DNA of 9,999 nucleotides from Micavibrio sp. UBA2705 (GTDB lineage: Bacteria; Pseudomonadota; Alphaproteobacteria; Micavibrionales; Micavibrionaceae), in assembly GCA_002354205.1 (NCBI GenBank), contig DELD01000031.1, forward strand, positions 635 to 10,633. The letters are read 5' to 3'. The position numbers were made by a program, and so were the translations under genes. Shown in pieces: positions 1 to 5,210 of this stretch. The notes under the pieces were generated by a model. The model ran no database searches. It was not told the origin of the DNA and saw only the letters and a list, made by a program, of their open reading frames with translations. Position 1 is the stretch's first letter. The number at the start of each line of letters is the position of its first letter.

Positions 1-330
1 GTTGTTGTTGTTCATGTTGTTCGTCGCAGATGCTTGCTGTTCTGCTTCACATTTTGCTTGACGCTCAGCATAAATTTCCGCACGTGATTTACGCTCTGTG
101 GCGCTGCGATCACTTGAGCCGCGCTCTTCATATGTGCGGGGGCCGCGTGTATTCATACATTCCTTAAATGCTGTTGACGCTGTGCTTGTCTGTATATGCT
201 GCGTCTGTGTTGTTGGCTCATTAATGGGGCTGCTTACAGCTTCCTGTGAAATAAGGCTGTTTGTTAATTGTGCAACCAAGGCAAAACCTGCAACGGCAAG
301 GCCAATCTTTGTGCTTTTGTGGATCGTCAT
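1..330 (-). CDS. N-terminal part of unrecognised Asn/Gln-rich exported or membrane-anchored protein (cut by window edge)
   Basis: This is an open frame of 110 codons running off the window, starting ATG at 328-330. Stop codons lie just upstream in frame, so no longer start is available. A weak purine stretch (GCGGGA) about 9-14 nt upstream could serve as ribosome binding site. The N-terminus has two lysines and then a hydrophobic stretch at about residues 9-22 (IGLAVAGFALVAQL), which looks like a signal peptide or single membrane anchor with no clear cleavage site. A Thr/Gln/Ser-rich linker follows (about 30-55), then a charged Arg/Glu-rich segment with Cys58 and Cys94, and an Asn run at the edge. 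The composition suggests an envelope or periplasmic protein, but I do not recognise a family. It is the third minus-strand gene after fhlB and glpX, with its own candidate promoter at 369-398. The missing C-terminus could hold the defining domain. Confidence 0.72.
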   Translation of the reverse strand, partial: MTIHKSTKIGLAVAGFALVAQLTNSLISQEAVSSPINEPTTQTQHIQTSTASTAFKECMNTRGPRTYEERGSSDRSATERKSRAEIYAERQAKCEAEQQASATNNMNNNN

Positions 331-340
331 GTTCGTATGT

Positions 341-367
341 CCCGCTATTAATTTTTTAATGTGCGGG
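341..367 (-). repeat. Dyad between glpX and the edge gene, over the predicted transcription start
   Basis: Arms CCCGC (341-345) and GCGGG (363-367) flank inner arms ATTAA (347-351) and TTAAT (356-360) around four T. The predicted start from the promoter at 369-398 falls near 362, inside the dyad, so it could be an operator rather than an RNA hairpin. If transcription starts further upstream, the folded leader would pair the GCGGG that forms the only ribosome-binding-like sequence of the edge gene. Confidence 0.4.
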
Positions 368-368
368 G

Positions 369-398
369 ATATTAACATGCATCAATAAACGCTGTCAA
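369..398 (-). promoter_or_regulatory. Candidate sigma70-type promoter for the edge gene
   Basis: On the minus strand there is a perfect TTGACA -35 box (393-398), an 18-bp spacer and a TAATAT -10 box (369-374, four of six consensus bases). The start would fall near 362, about 30 nt ahead of the ATG at 330. The -35 is strong and the -10 mediocre. No convincing intrinsic terminator was seen between the glpX stop and this site, so read-through from glpX is also possible. Confidence 0.45.
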
Positions 399-451
399 GA
401 AATATGTAAAATGCTATCTCCCTTTAGTCAGCGACGTTTTAGCGTAAGATT

Positions 452-1492
452 TTATCGGTCTAAAGGGAGGAAACCTTGCTTCTTTTTAAAATTGTGATGA
501 GTGTCCACAACGCGCACAGTGCCAGAGCGTGAACGCATAACAATGGTTTGCGTGCGTGCGGATCCTGATCTACGTTTAACGCCTTGTAGCATCGCGCCGT
601 CTGTTACGCCTGTGGCACAGAACATAACGTTATCTGGCTTGGCGAGTTCGTTTAATGTGTATGTCTTGTCAAAGTCAGTAATGCCGCAGCGCTCTGCGCG
701 GCCACGCTCAACGTCGTTTCTGAACACTAAGCGTCCAAGCATTGCGCCGCCTGTACATTGTAGCGCTGCCGCCGCGAGTACGCCTTCTGGTGCGCCGCCT
801 GTGCCGACATAAAGGTCAATGCCTTTATCGGGGTCAGTGGTCGCAATAATAGCGCTCACATCACCATCTTGGATCAGGCTAATGCGTGCGCCAGCAGCGC
901 GGACACTATTGATAAGGTCTTGATGGCGTGGACGATCAAGGATGCAGACCATTAATTCTTGGACATGTGCATCTTTTTCTTTGGCGAGCTTTTTTAAAAT
1001 ATCTTCAATTGGTGCGTCTAGGTCTAATATATCAGGGTTAACGCCCGGGCCGACGGCGATTTTCTCCATATAAGTATCAGGCGCATTTAAAAAACCGCCT
1101 TTATCAGCAAGGGCGATACAGGCAAGAGCGTTCATGCCGCCATGCGCTGTAATCGTTGTGCCTTCTAAAGGGTCTAGTGCAATGTCAATTTCAGGGCCGC
1201 CGCGACCATTGCCGACTTCTTCGCCTATATAAAGCATCGGCGCTTCATCGCGTTCGCCTTCGCCAATAACAACGCGGCCTCTGATACGCAGGCTATTGAG
1301 CGCGCTACGCATTGCGTCTACTGCTGCTGCATCGGCGGCTTTTTCATCGCCGCGCCCAATAAGGAGTGATGCAGCTAAGGCAGCGGCTTCGGTGACGCGC
1401 GCGGCTTCAAGGGCGAGGTTGCGATCCATCATAAAGTTTTCGATTTCACGGTTGTAGTTTTGATCGTCTTGACGTTGCGCATTTGCGTTCAT
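452..1492 (-). CDS. glpX: Fructose-1,6-bisphosphatase, class II (GlpX)
   Basis: This cytosolic metal-dependent enzyme removes the 1-phosphate of fructose 1,6-bisphosphate, the committed step of gluconeogenesis. In some bacteria GlpX also acts on sedoheptulose 1,7-bisphosphate. The 346 residues cover the whole GlpX family, with the metal and catalytic acids in their usual motifs. These are Asp54 in the AADAAA stretch, Glu78 in IGEGERDEAPMLYIGEE, Asp107 and Glu110 in ALDPLEGTT, the DGDVSA loop (209-214), and Glu236 in GTGGAPEGV. They correspond to E. coli GlpX Asp33, Glu57, Asp85, Glu88 and Glu213. The protein has about 21 extra N-terminal residues before MDRNLALEAARVTE. I keep the start at 1492 because AGGGA lies 8-9 nt upstream, while the internal ATGs at 1432 and 1429 have no ribosome binding site. 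It follows fhlB on the same strand after 112 bp, where a separate promoter is possible. Its place beside flagellar genes looks incidental. Confidence 0.96.
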   Translation of the reverse strand: MNANAQRQDDQNYNREIENFMMDRNLALEAARVTEAAALAASLLIGRGDEKAADAAAVDAMRSALNSLRIRGRVVIGEGERDEAPMLYIGEEVGNGRGGPEIDIALDPLEGTTITAHGGMNALACIALADKGGFLNAPDTYMEKIAVGPGVNPDILDLDAPIEDILKKLAKEKDAHVQELMVCILDRPRHQDLINSVRAAGARISLIQDGDVSAIIATTDPDKGIDLYVGTGGAPEGVLAAAALQCTGGAMLGRLVFRNDVERGRAERCGITDFDKTYTLNELAKPDNVMFCATGVTDGAMLQGVKRRSGSARTQTIVMRSRSGTVRVVDTHHNFKKKQGFLPLDR

Positions 1493-1519
1493 AGCGTTTT
1501 CCCTGACTTAAAATCATGT

Positions 1520-1532
1520 TTAAGAATCTTAA
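1520..1532. promoter_or_regulatory. 13-bp palindrome TTAAGAATCTTAA in the glpX leader
   Basis: This perfect dyad has arms TTAAGA and TCTTAA about a single central A. It lies 28 bp before the glpX start, between the candidate -10 and the ribosome binding site. The centre reads GAATC, a GANTC site of the kind methylated by CcrM in Alphaproteobacteria. It could be an operator. The TTAA spacing (N5) does not match the CtrA consensus (N7). A further TTAA lies 8 bp upstream of the dyad, at 1508-1511. Confidence 0.4.
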
Positions 1533-1541
1533 TCTGGTCGC

Positions 1542-1547
1542 ATTATA
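1542..1547 (-). promoter_or_regulatory. Candidate -10 element for glpX
   Basis: The minus strand reads a perfect TATAAT here, about 50 bp before the glpX ATG. No good -35 hexamer is found at 16-18 bp, so the assignment rests on the -10 alone. If real, glpX is transcribed separately from fhlB. Confidence 0.3.
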
Positions 1548-1604
1548 TCGTCATTATTGGCGAAAGTATGCGATTTCTGTATCGGGTGAGTGCGGCGCTG
1601 TGGA

Positions 1605-1979
1605 TTACTCGTCAGCCTCAGTGGCTTTATTCAGTAATTCCATGTGGGAAAGTATGGCGTTAAAGGGCGCGTTCTCACCGTTTGCGCGGTAGAGATAGGA
1701 AAGGATCTCTGCAATGGCGGTAAAGGCTTCTGATGGGATAGGGGAATCCATTTCAAAGCTATATAACATCTCGGCAAGGGCGCTGTCTTTCCTGACTTTG
1801 ATACCGTTTTCAAAAGCGAGCTGTAAAATTTGCTCGGCAATAATTCCCCTGCCAGTGGCTTTGATCGAGGGGAGATAGCCTTTTTTAATACCTTCAGACA
1901 GTGCGATGGCTGTTTGGTTTTTAGGTATTTTGCTTATATTTGAGTGTGTTATCTCGTTTTCATTGTCATCGTCAGCCAT
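1605..1979 (-). CDS. fhlB: Orphan FlhB C-terminal-domain protein (FhlB/FlhX-like export switch homologue)
   Basis: The 124-residue soluble protein resembles only the cytoplasmic C-terminal half of FlhB/YscU, the flagellar export substrate-specificity switch. Residues 24-96 run parallel to residues 274-345 of the full FlhB encoded at 5211-6269. Shared features are the AIAL strand, a downstream Ala-x-Gly, Ile-Ala with Glu-Asn/His-x-Ile spacing, LA-x-x-LY, and IP-x-E followed by AIAEI-x-SY. There are no membrane segments. The self-cleavage motif NPTH of FlhB is replaced by PKNQ (19-22), so it should not autocleave. An acidic N-terminal 13 residues and a C-terminal tail of about 24 residues are extra. 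I chose ATG 1979 because AGGA sits 9 nt upstream. The GTG two codons earlier (1985) would be only 3 nt from it. It is divergent from flgB (72 bp). Comparable orphan proteins in Helicobacter (FlhX) and other bacteria can stand in for the FlhB C-terminal fragment. The role here is inferred. Confidence 0.88.
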   Translation of the reverse strand: MADDDNENEITHSNISKIPKNQTAIALSEGIKKGYLPSIKATGRGIIAEQILQLAFENGIKVRKDSALAEMLYSFEMDSPIPSEAFTAIAEILSYLYRANGENAPFNAILSHMELLNKATEADE

Positions 1980-2008
1980 TGGCACGGATCCTGCACATGT
2001 AAAAGCGG

Positions 2009-2026
2009 GTTTAATACGTTTAATAC
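2009..2026. repeat. Perfect tandem repeat of GTTTAATAC between fhlB and flgB
   Basis: Two exact 9-bp copies (2009-2017 and 2018-2026) lie in the 72-bp divergent gap, 25 bp before the flgB ATG. They place two TTAA tetramers 9 bp apart. This could be a binding site for a regulator of the divergent pair. It is not a canonical CtrA site, which needs TTAA-N7-TTAA. Confidence 0.5.
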
Positions 2027-2051
2027 AAAGTTTGGCACGAGGACCGATAAA

Positions 2052-2465
2052 ATGACAATAGAAAATCTCGCATTATTTAAAGCAGTCGGCGCAAAAATGA
2101 AATATTTGAATGTGCGCCAGCAGGTTTTAGCACAGAATATAGCAAACGCAGATACAGCGGGCTATGTGCCGAAAGACCTTAGCGAAGTTGATTTTGGCCG
2201 CGTTCTTTCAAAGGTGAGCGGTCAGAGCACAATGCGTGTTGAAACATCATCTTCAGGCCATATGACTGCGAAAGAGACTATGGGCAGCATTAAATCAGGC
2301 GATCAGCGCGTGGCTTATGAAGCTACACCATCAGGCAATGCGGTAAATATTGAAGAGCAACTTGTAAAGTCAAACCAAGTGCAGATGGATTACACCATGA
2401 TGCTGAACCTTATGAAGAAGCAGGTCGGTATGATGAAAACAGCAATTGGTTCTAGCGCAGGATAA
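2052..2465 (+). CDS. flgB: Flagellar basal-body rod protein FlgB
   Basis: FlgB is a proximal rod subunit, exported through the flagellar type III apparatus and placed just above FliE on the FliP/Q/R gate. The 137 residues are the usual family length. They show the N-terminal rod signature, a QQVLAQNIANADTAGYVPKD stretch at about residues 23-42, and the C-terminal heptad-like helix (EEQLVKSNQVQMDYTMMLNL) that packs with the N-terminal helix in rod proteins. An ATG further upstream (1944) would add 36 residues unlike the family and overlap the fhlB start. The ATG at 2052 has GAGGA 8 nt upstream and fits the family N-terminus. It is the first gene of flgB-flgC-fliE, with 63 bp to flgC containing a small CGCC/GGCG hairpin (2489-2504). 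Confidence 0.96.
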   Translation: MTIENLALFKAVGAKMKYLNVRQQVLAQNIANADTAGYVPKDLSEVDFGRVLSKVSGQSTMRVETSSSGHMTAKETMGSIKSGDQRVAYEATPSGNAVNIEEQLVKSNQVQMDYTMMLNLMKKQVGMMKTAIGSSAG

Positions 2466-2528
2466 GCGGTAAAATAGGAAATTAGCCACGCCATATAAAA
2501 GGCGAGAGCATAAGAGAGAGGTTAAAAA

Positions 2529-2942
2529 ATGTCACAATTATACGATACAATGCAAATTTCATCACAGGGTATGCGCGTGCAGTCAACCCGTGTACGTGTT
2601 ATCTCAGAGAATATTGCCAATGCACAGACATTGCCGAAAACGGCAGATGAAATGCCGTATCAAAAACAGCATGTTGAGTTTAAAAACGTGATGGATAAAG
2701 AGCTGGGGCATAAAATTGTCAAGGTTGATGATATTAAGACATCAAAAGAAGCTGAATTTGATTTGAAATATATGCCAAGCCATCCAGCGGCCAACGAAGA
2801 AGGCTATGTGCGCGCCCCTAAAATCAACACTTTGGTTGAAATGATGGATGTGCGCGAAGCGCAGCGTTCATACGAAGCGAATATTGGTATGTTTGACCAA
2901 TCACGTAACATGGCAATGCGTACAATTGATTTATTACGCTAA
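2529..2942 (+). CDS. flgC: Flagellar basal-body rod protein FlgC
   Basis: FlgC is another proximal rod subunit, secreted without a cleaved signal peptide through the flagellar export gate and polymerised with FlgB and FlgF between FliE and the distal rod. The 137 residues match the family length. The N-terminus (SQLYDTMQISSQGMRVQSTR) leads into the rod motif VISENIANAQT at about residues 24-34. The C-terminal part holds GYVRAPKINTLVEMMDVREAQRSYEANI (about 92-119), the typical FlgC block ending in the DLLR helix. The start has GAGAGAGG 7 nt upstream. It lies between flgB and fliE in the conserved order, with 45 bp before fliE. Nothing is truncated or unusual. Confidence 0.97.
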   Translation: MSQLYDTMQISSQGMRVQSTRVRVISENIANAQTLPKTADEMPYQKQHVEFKNVMDKELGHKIVKVDDIKTSKEAEFDLKYMPSHPAANEEGYVRAPKINTLVEMMDVREAQRSYEANIGMFDQSRNMAMRTIDLLR

Positions 2943-2987
2943 AGAAATATGGTATACTAATATAAGTAAGATGTTTAGGAGAGTATA

Positions 2988-3302
2988 ATGCCTATAGATG
3001 GTACAATGAATGTGGCGCAAGCTGCGAATATATATTCTAACTCGGCAAAATCTGCCGGTACGCAAAGTGTTGCATCTTCATCAGGTGATAATTTTGGTGA
3101 TATGCTGCGTGAAGCGACAGAGAAGTCCATTGATACAATGCATCAGGGCGAGAAAATGTCAGCGCGCGCAGTGATTGGTGATGCCGATTTGACCGATGTT
3201 GTACAAGCCGTCACAGCAGCGGAGATGACGTTGGAAACCGTTACCGCAGTACGTGACCGGATGATTTCAGCCTATCAAGAAATCCTCAGAATGCCAATTT
3301 AA
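2988..3302 (+). CDS. fliE: Flagellar hook-basal body complex protein FliE
   Basis: FliE is the adaptor between the MS ring/export gate and the proximal rod, and is among the first substrates exported. The 104-residue length is normal. The C-terminal half (about 36-104) carries the family signature: an FGDMLREATEKSIDT helix, the ADLTDVVQAVTAAEMTLETV block, and the final VRDRMISAYQEILRMPI. The N-terminal about 35 residues are Ser/Ala-rich and poorly conserved, as usual. A strong ribosome binding site (AGGAGAG) sits 4 nt before the ATG. It is the last gene of the flgBC-fliE unit, followed 28 bp later by an intrinsic terminator. fliQ-fliR-flhB therefore needs another promoter. Confidence 0.96.
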   Translation: MPIDGTMNVAQAANIYSNSAKSAGTQSVASSSGDNFGDMLREATEKSIDTMHQGEKMSARAVIGDADLTDVVQAVTAAEMTLETVTAVRDRMISAYQEILRMPI

Positions 3303-3330
3303 GGCGATAATCATTATCAGACTTTAATAG

Positions 3331-3358
3331 CGCCCAGATATGGTTTGGGCGTTTTTTT
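3331..3358 (+). terminator. Intrinsic terminator after fliE
   Basis: A CGCCCA/TGGGCG stem (3331-3336 with 3346-3351) can extend by a G-U and an A-U pair. It is followed immediately by seven T (3352-3358). It ends the flgB-flgC-fliE transcription unit. Confidence 0.9.
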
Positions 3359-3382
3359 ATGAGCAAAGGGTAAGGGGATATT

Positions 3383-3417
3383 AAAAAAATGCCCATGCAA
3401 TCAGGTTTGCATGGGCA
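3383..3417 (-). terminator. Intrinsic terminator of the small secreted-protein gene
   Basis: A perfect 11-bp stem pairs TGCCCATGCAA (3390-3400) with TTGCATGGGCA (3407-3417) around a 6-nt loop. Read on the minus strand it is followed by seven T (3389-3383). It lies 48 bp past the stop of the gene at 3465-3773 and faces the fliE terminator, so the two convergent units are insulated. Confidence 0.9.
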
Positions 3418-3464
3418 AGATATAAAGCCAGCTTTGAGTATAGGCTGTATATATTAGGCGATGT

Positions 3465-3773
3465 TTACTTCGTTACGCCAGTGTCACCGTTATAGAAGCG
3501 TTGTAAGCGGTGTAACTCCCAATTTTCTAATTGTTCATTACTCAGCCCACCACCGCTTGCAGGGGTGATCTCTTGCATTTGCTCAGCCATGTTAGATTTG
3601 GATTGTTGTCTGTAAGCATCAACGCCTTCCGCGTTGTTGACAACATTAATGGTCTCTGGCGCGGATGCTGTTGGCGGCGCGTATTGCGCGCTATTGGCAT
3701 TTGCGTGAGACGAAAATCCACCCATAACGATTATCGCTGCGGCTAAAGTTAAGGACATAGTGAAAGGTTTCAT
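3465..3773 (-). CDS. Small unrecognised secreted/periplasmic protein
   Basis: The 102 residues begin with a textbook signal peptide: Lys2, a hydrophobic core at about residues 6-20, and a likely signal peptidase I site after SSHANA (about residue 26). The predicted mature protein of about 76 residues is hydrophilic, with no Cys and no membrane segment. It contains a Pro/Ala patch (YAPPTASAPE), a VNNAEGVDAYRQQSKSNMAE stretch, a GGG turn and a final helix rich in Leu, Glu and Trp (LSNEQLENWELHRLQRFYNG). I recognise no family. The ATG at 3773 is chosen because AGGAG lies 7 nt upstream and the signal peptide starts there. A longer frame from 3848 adds residues that spoil the signal peptide. It sits on the opposite strand between fliE and fliQ with its own terminator. 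Position alone suggests, but does not show, an envelope role related to the flagellum. Confidence 0.8.
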   Translation of the reverse strand: MKPFTMSLTLAAAIIVMGGFSSHANANSAQYAPPTASAPETINVVNNAEGVDAYRQQSKSNMAEQMQEITPASGGGLSNEQLENWELHRLQRFYNGDTGVTK

Positions 3774-3785
3774 GATAGAGCTCCT

Positions 3786-3809
3786 AACATAAAGTTTTAC
3801 ATTTATGTT
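3786..3809 (-). promoter_or_regulatory. Leader hairpin abutting the ribosome binding site of the small secreted-protein gene
   Basis: Perfect 8-bp arms AACATAAA (3802-3809 on the minus strand) and TTTATGTT (3786-3793) enclose an 8-nt loop. The 3' arm ends directly against the AGGAG ribosome binding site (3781-3785). The AT-rich stem could stack next to, or limit access to, the site of ribosome loading, or stabilise the mRNA 5' end. Confidence 0.45.
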
Positions 3810-3842
3810 TGGCCATCTAGCCCTTGTGCACATTGATATTAT

Positions 3843-3901
3843 GCGCAAAAAATAGGTGGCAAAACTATTTGACGCAAAAGTTGCGCCTATAATTAATTAT
3901 A
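3843..3901. repeat. Cluster of dyads in the divergent region before fliQ
   Basis: Three inverted repeats overlap here. A perfect 14-bp palindrome TATAATTAATTATA covers 3888-3901. AAATAG/CTATTT (3850-3855 with 3865-3870) is nested within GCGCAA/TTGCGC (3843-3848 with 3881-3886). The region serves fliQ-fliR-flhB on one side and the small secreted protein on the other, so operators or promoters are expected. No sigma70 pair was convincing. Confidence 0.4.
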
Positions 3902-4041
3902 CATAATTCTAAGTTGCGTTTAAAGTATAATCGTAAATTTATTACTCTTGGCAACCTTTTGCTTTGCGCAAAGCGAAGCGGTTAGGGGATAAGTGCGATA
4001 TTCGGGATGACTTCAAAAAAACACTCAGGTAGTCTCTATAT

Positions 4042-4308
4042 ATGGAACAGGCTGAAATTATAGAATCTATCCGCGAAGCCATATGGCTCACTATCCAAAT
4101 ATCAACCCCCATTATGTTGGTGGGGTTGGTTGTTGGTGTGATCATCGCGCTGTTGCAGGCTTTAACGCAAGTGCAGGAGATTACTCTGGTCTTCGTGCCG
4201 AAGATTCTTGCGATTTTTATGGCGATTTTCTTTTTACTGCCAAGCTTTTCCTTGTTAATGATTGCGTATATGGAGCGTATCGCTGACCGCATTATTGGGG
4301 GCGGCTGA
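4042..4308 (+). CDS. fliQ: Flagellar type III export gate protein FliQ
   Basis: FliQ is a small inner-membrane subunit that joins FliP and FliR in the helical export gate. The 88 residues are the standard length and show two long hydrophobic segments (about 15-38 and 49-77). Between them is the conserved loop TQVQEITLVFVPKI, with the Gln, Glu and Pro-Lys pattern of the family. The start agrees with the family N-terminus, although the ribosome binding site is weak (AGG 12 nt upstream), so initiation may be inefficient. It heads fliQ-fliR-flhB and stops 2 bp before the fliR ATG. The terminator after fliE means this unit needs a promoter in 3774-4041. Confidence 0.96.
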   Translation: MEQAEIIESIREAIWLTIQISTPIMLVGLVVGVIIALLQALTQVQEITLVFVPKILAIFMAIFFLLPSFSLLMIAYMERIADRIIGGG

Positions 4309-4310
4309 AT

Positions 4311-5084
4311 ATGTCAGAATTGCAAAGCTTTATCACGCAGGGCGTGTTTGCTTTTATCCTTACATTTGTACGCGTCGGCACGGCGCTGATGATTATGCCA
4401 GGGCTAGGCGATAGCCTTGTGCCACAGCAAGTGCGCCTGTATATTGCGCTTGGTTTTGCGTTTGTGTTATTTCCCGTGACATCGGCTTATATGCCAACGC
4501 CAGTGCCAAGCTCATTTTTATTGTTTTTATTGATTGGTTTTGAATTTGTAACGGGTGTGTTTATTGGCACTATCGCGCGTATACTTACCGCGGCGATTGA
4601 TATTGCCGGTATGATTATGTCGATGATGCTTGGCCTTGGTAACGCGCAGCTTTTTAATCCGCTTATGGCATCGCAAGGTTCACTTATTGGTGCGTTTCTT
4701 TCGATCTCAGGGGTGACGTTGTTATTCGTTACGAATATGCATCATTTATTGCTGATGGGTATTTTTGAAAGCTACGAAGCTTTTCCCGTGGGGCAGTTAC
4801 CCGAAGCGCAATCTATGGGTGAAATGATTGCAAAAGTGGTATCTTCTGCGTTCCGCATTGGTATTCAAATGTCTATCCCGCTGATTGTTATTGGGACTGT
4901 GATGTATATTGGTATGGGCGTTCTTGCGCGTATTATGCCACAAATACAGGTCTTTATGTTGGCGCTGCCTTTACAAATTTTGTTGGGTTTAATGACTTTA
5001 GGGGTGACGGCGGCAGCGGCAATGATGTTTTGGTTGCAAGAGTTTGAAAACGGTATAGTTTTCTTTCTGCGCCAGAGCTATTAG
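4311..5084 (+). CDS. fliR: Flagellar type III export gate protein FliR
   Basis: FliR is the single-copy membrane subunit of the FliP5-FliQ4-FliR1 export gate, through which rod, hook and filament proteins pass. The 257 residues are the normal family length, with about six hydrophobic segments. Recognisable blocks are FILTFVRVGTALMIMPGLGD near the N-terminus (about 15-34), a FEFVTGVFIGTIARI region (about 77-91), AGMIMSMMLGLGNAQLFNPL (about 99-118), and the C-terminal IMPQIQVFMLALPLQILLG (about 208-226). The gene begins 2 bp after the fliQ stop, so translation is probably coupled. The family length and intact C-terminus argue against a frameshift before the 126-bp gap to flhB. Confidence 0.96.
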   Translation: MSELQSFITQGVFAFILTFVRVGTALMIMPGLGDSLVPQQVRLYIALGFAFVLFPVTSAYMPTPVPSSFLLFLLIGFEFVTGVFIGTIARILTAAIDIAGMIMSMMLGLGNAQLFNPLMASQGSLIGAFLSISGVTLLFVTNMHHLLLMGIFESYEAFPVGQLPEAQSMGEMIAKVVSSAFRIGIQMSIPLIVIGTVMYIGMGVLARIMPQIQVFMLALPLQILLGLMTLGVTAAAAMMFWLQEFENGIVFFLRQSY

Positions 5085-5143
5085 GAAACAGCGTTGTTTT
5101 AATGGTGTTTGGTTTTAATCTTGGATATTCAGCGTTTATAAAC

Positions 5144-5157
5144 TCTATATATATAGA
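5144..5157. repeat. 14-bp palindrome in the fliR-flhB gap
   Basis: TCTATATATATAGA is a perfect palindrome in the 126-bp gap. Ten bases of it, with the preceding C (CTCTATATAT), recur immediately over the fliQ start (4034-4043). A second small dyad, TGCGC/GCGCA (5168-5172 with 5182-5186), follows. This may be an internal promoter or processing region, or AT-rich chance. Confidence 0.3.
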
Positions 5158-5210
5158 ATATAAAGGGTGCGCCACATTTCTGCGCAGGCTGATTTAAGGA
5201 CTTTAGGGAT

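Noticed and set aside
98..388. Plus-strand open frame with a hydrophobic stretch opposite the edge gene
   Set aside because: The minus strand there has the better gene: start, signal-like N-terminus and promoter. The plus frame looks like its shadow.
420..467. CCCTTTAG/CTAAAGGG inverted repeat at the glpX 3' end as a terminator
   Set aside because: The loop is 32 nt, the arm lies inside the coding end, and no T-tract follows on the minus strand.
2034..2050. TGGCAC upstream of flgB as a sigma54 -24 element
   Set aside because: There is no GC at the required -12 distance.
2026..2051. CAAAGTTT followed by ACCGATAA just before flgB, resembling a FliA (sigma28) promoter
   Set aside because: The spacer is 9 rather than 11 bases, and the -10-like element touches the ATG, so transcription would start inside the gene. 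The same bases supply the GAGGA ribosome binding site.
1944..2051. N-terminal extension of flgB
   Set aside because: The extension has no family similarity, overlaps the fhlB start on the other strand, and lacks a ribosome binding site. The ATG at 2052 has one.
3306..3318. GATAATCATTATC, identical to 13 bases of the Fur-box consensus
   Set aside because: It lies just after the fliE stop and before the fliE terminator, not in a promoter. The remaining six bases of the 19-bp box do not match. Probably chance.
5102..5197. 31-codon open frame in the fliR-flhB gap
   Set aside because: The only purine-rich stretch (AGGAAA) is about 13 nt from the ATG. It has no recognisable composition and is largely made of the palindromic AT-rich spacer.
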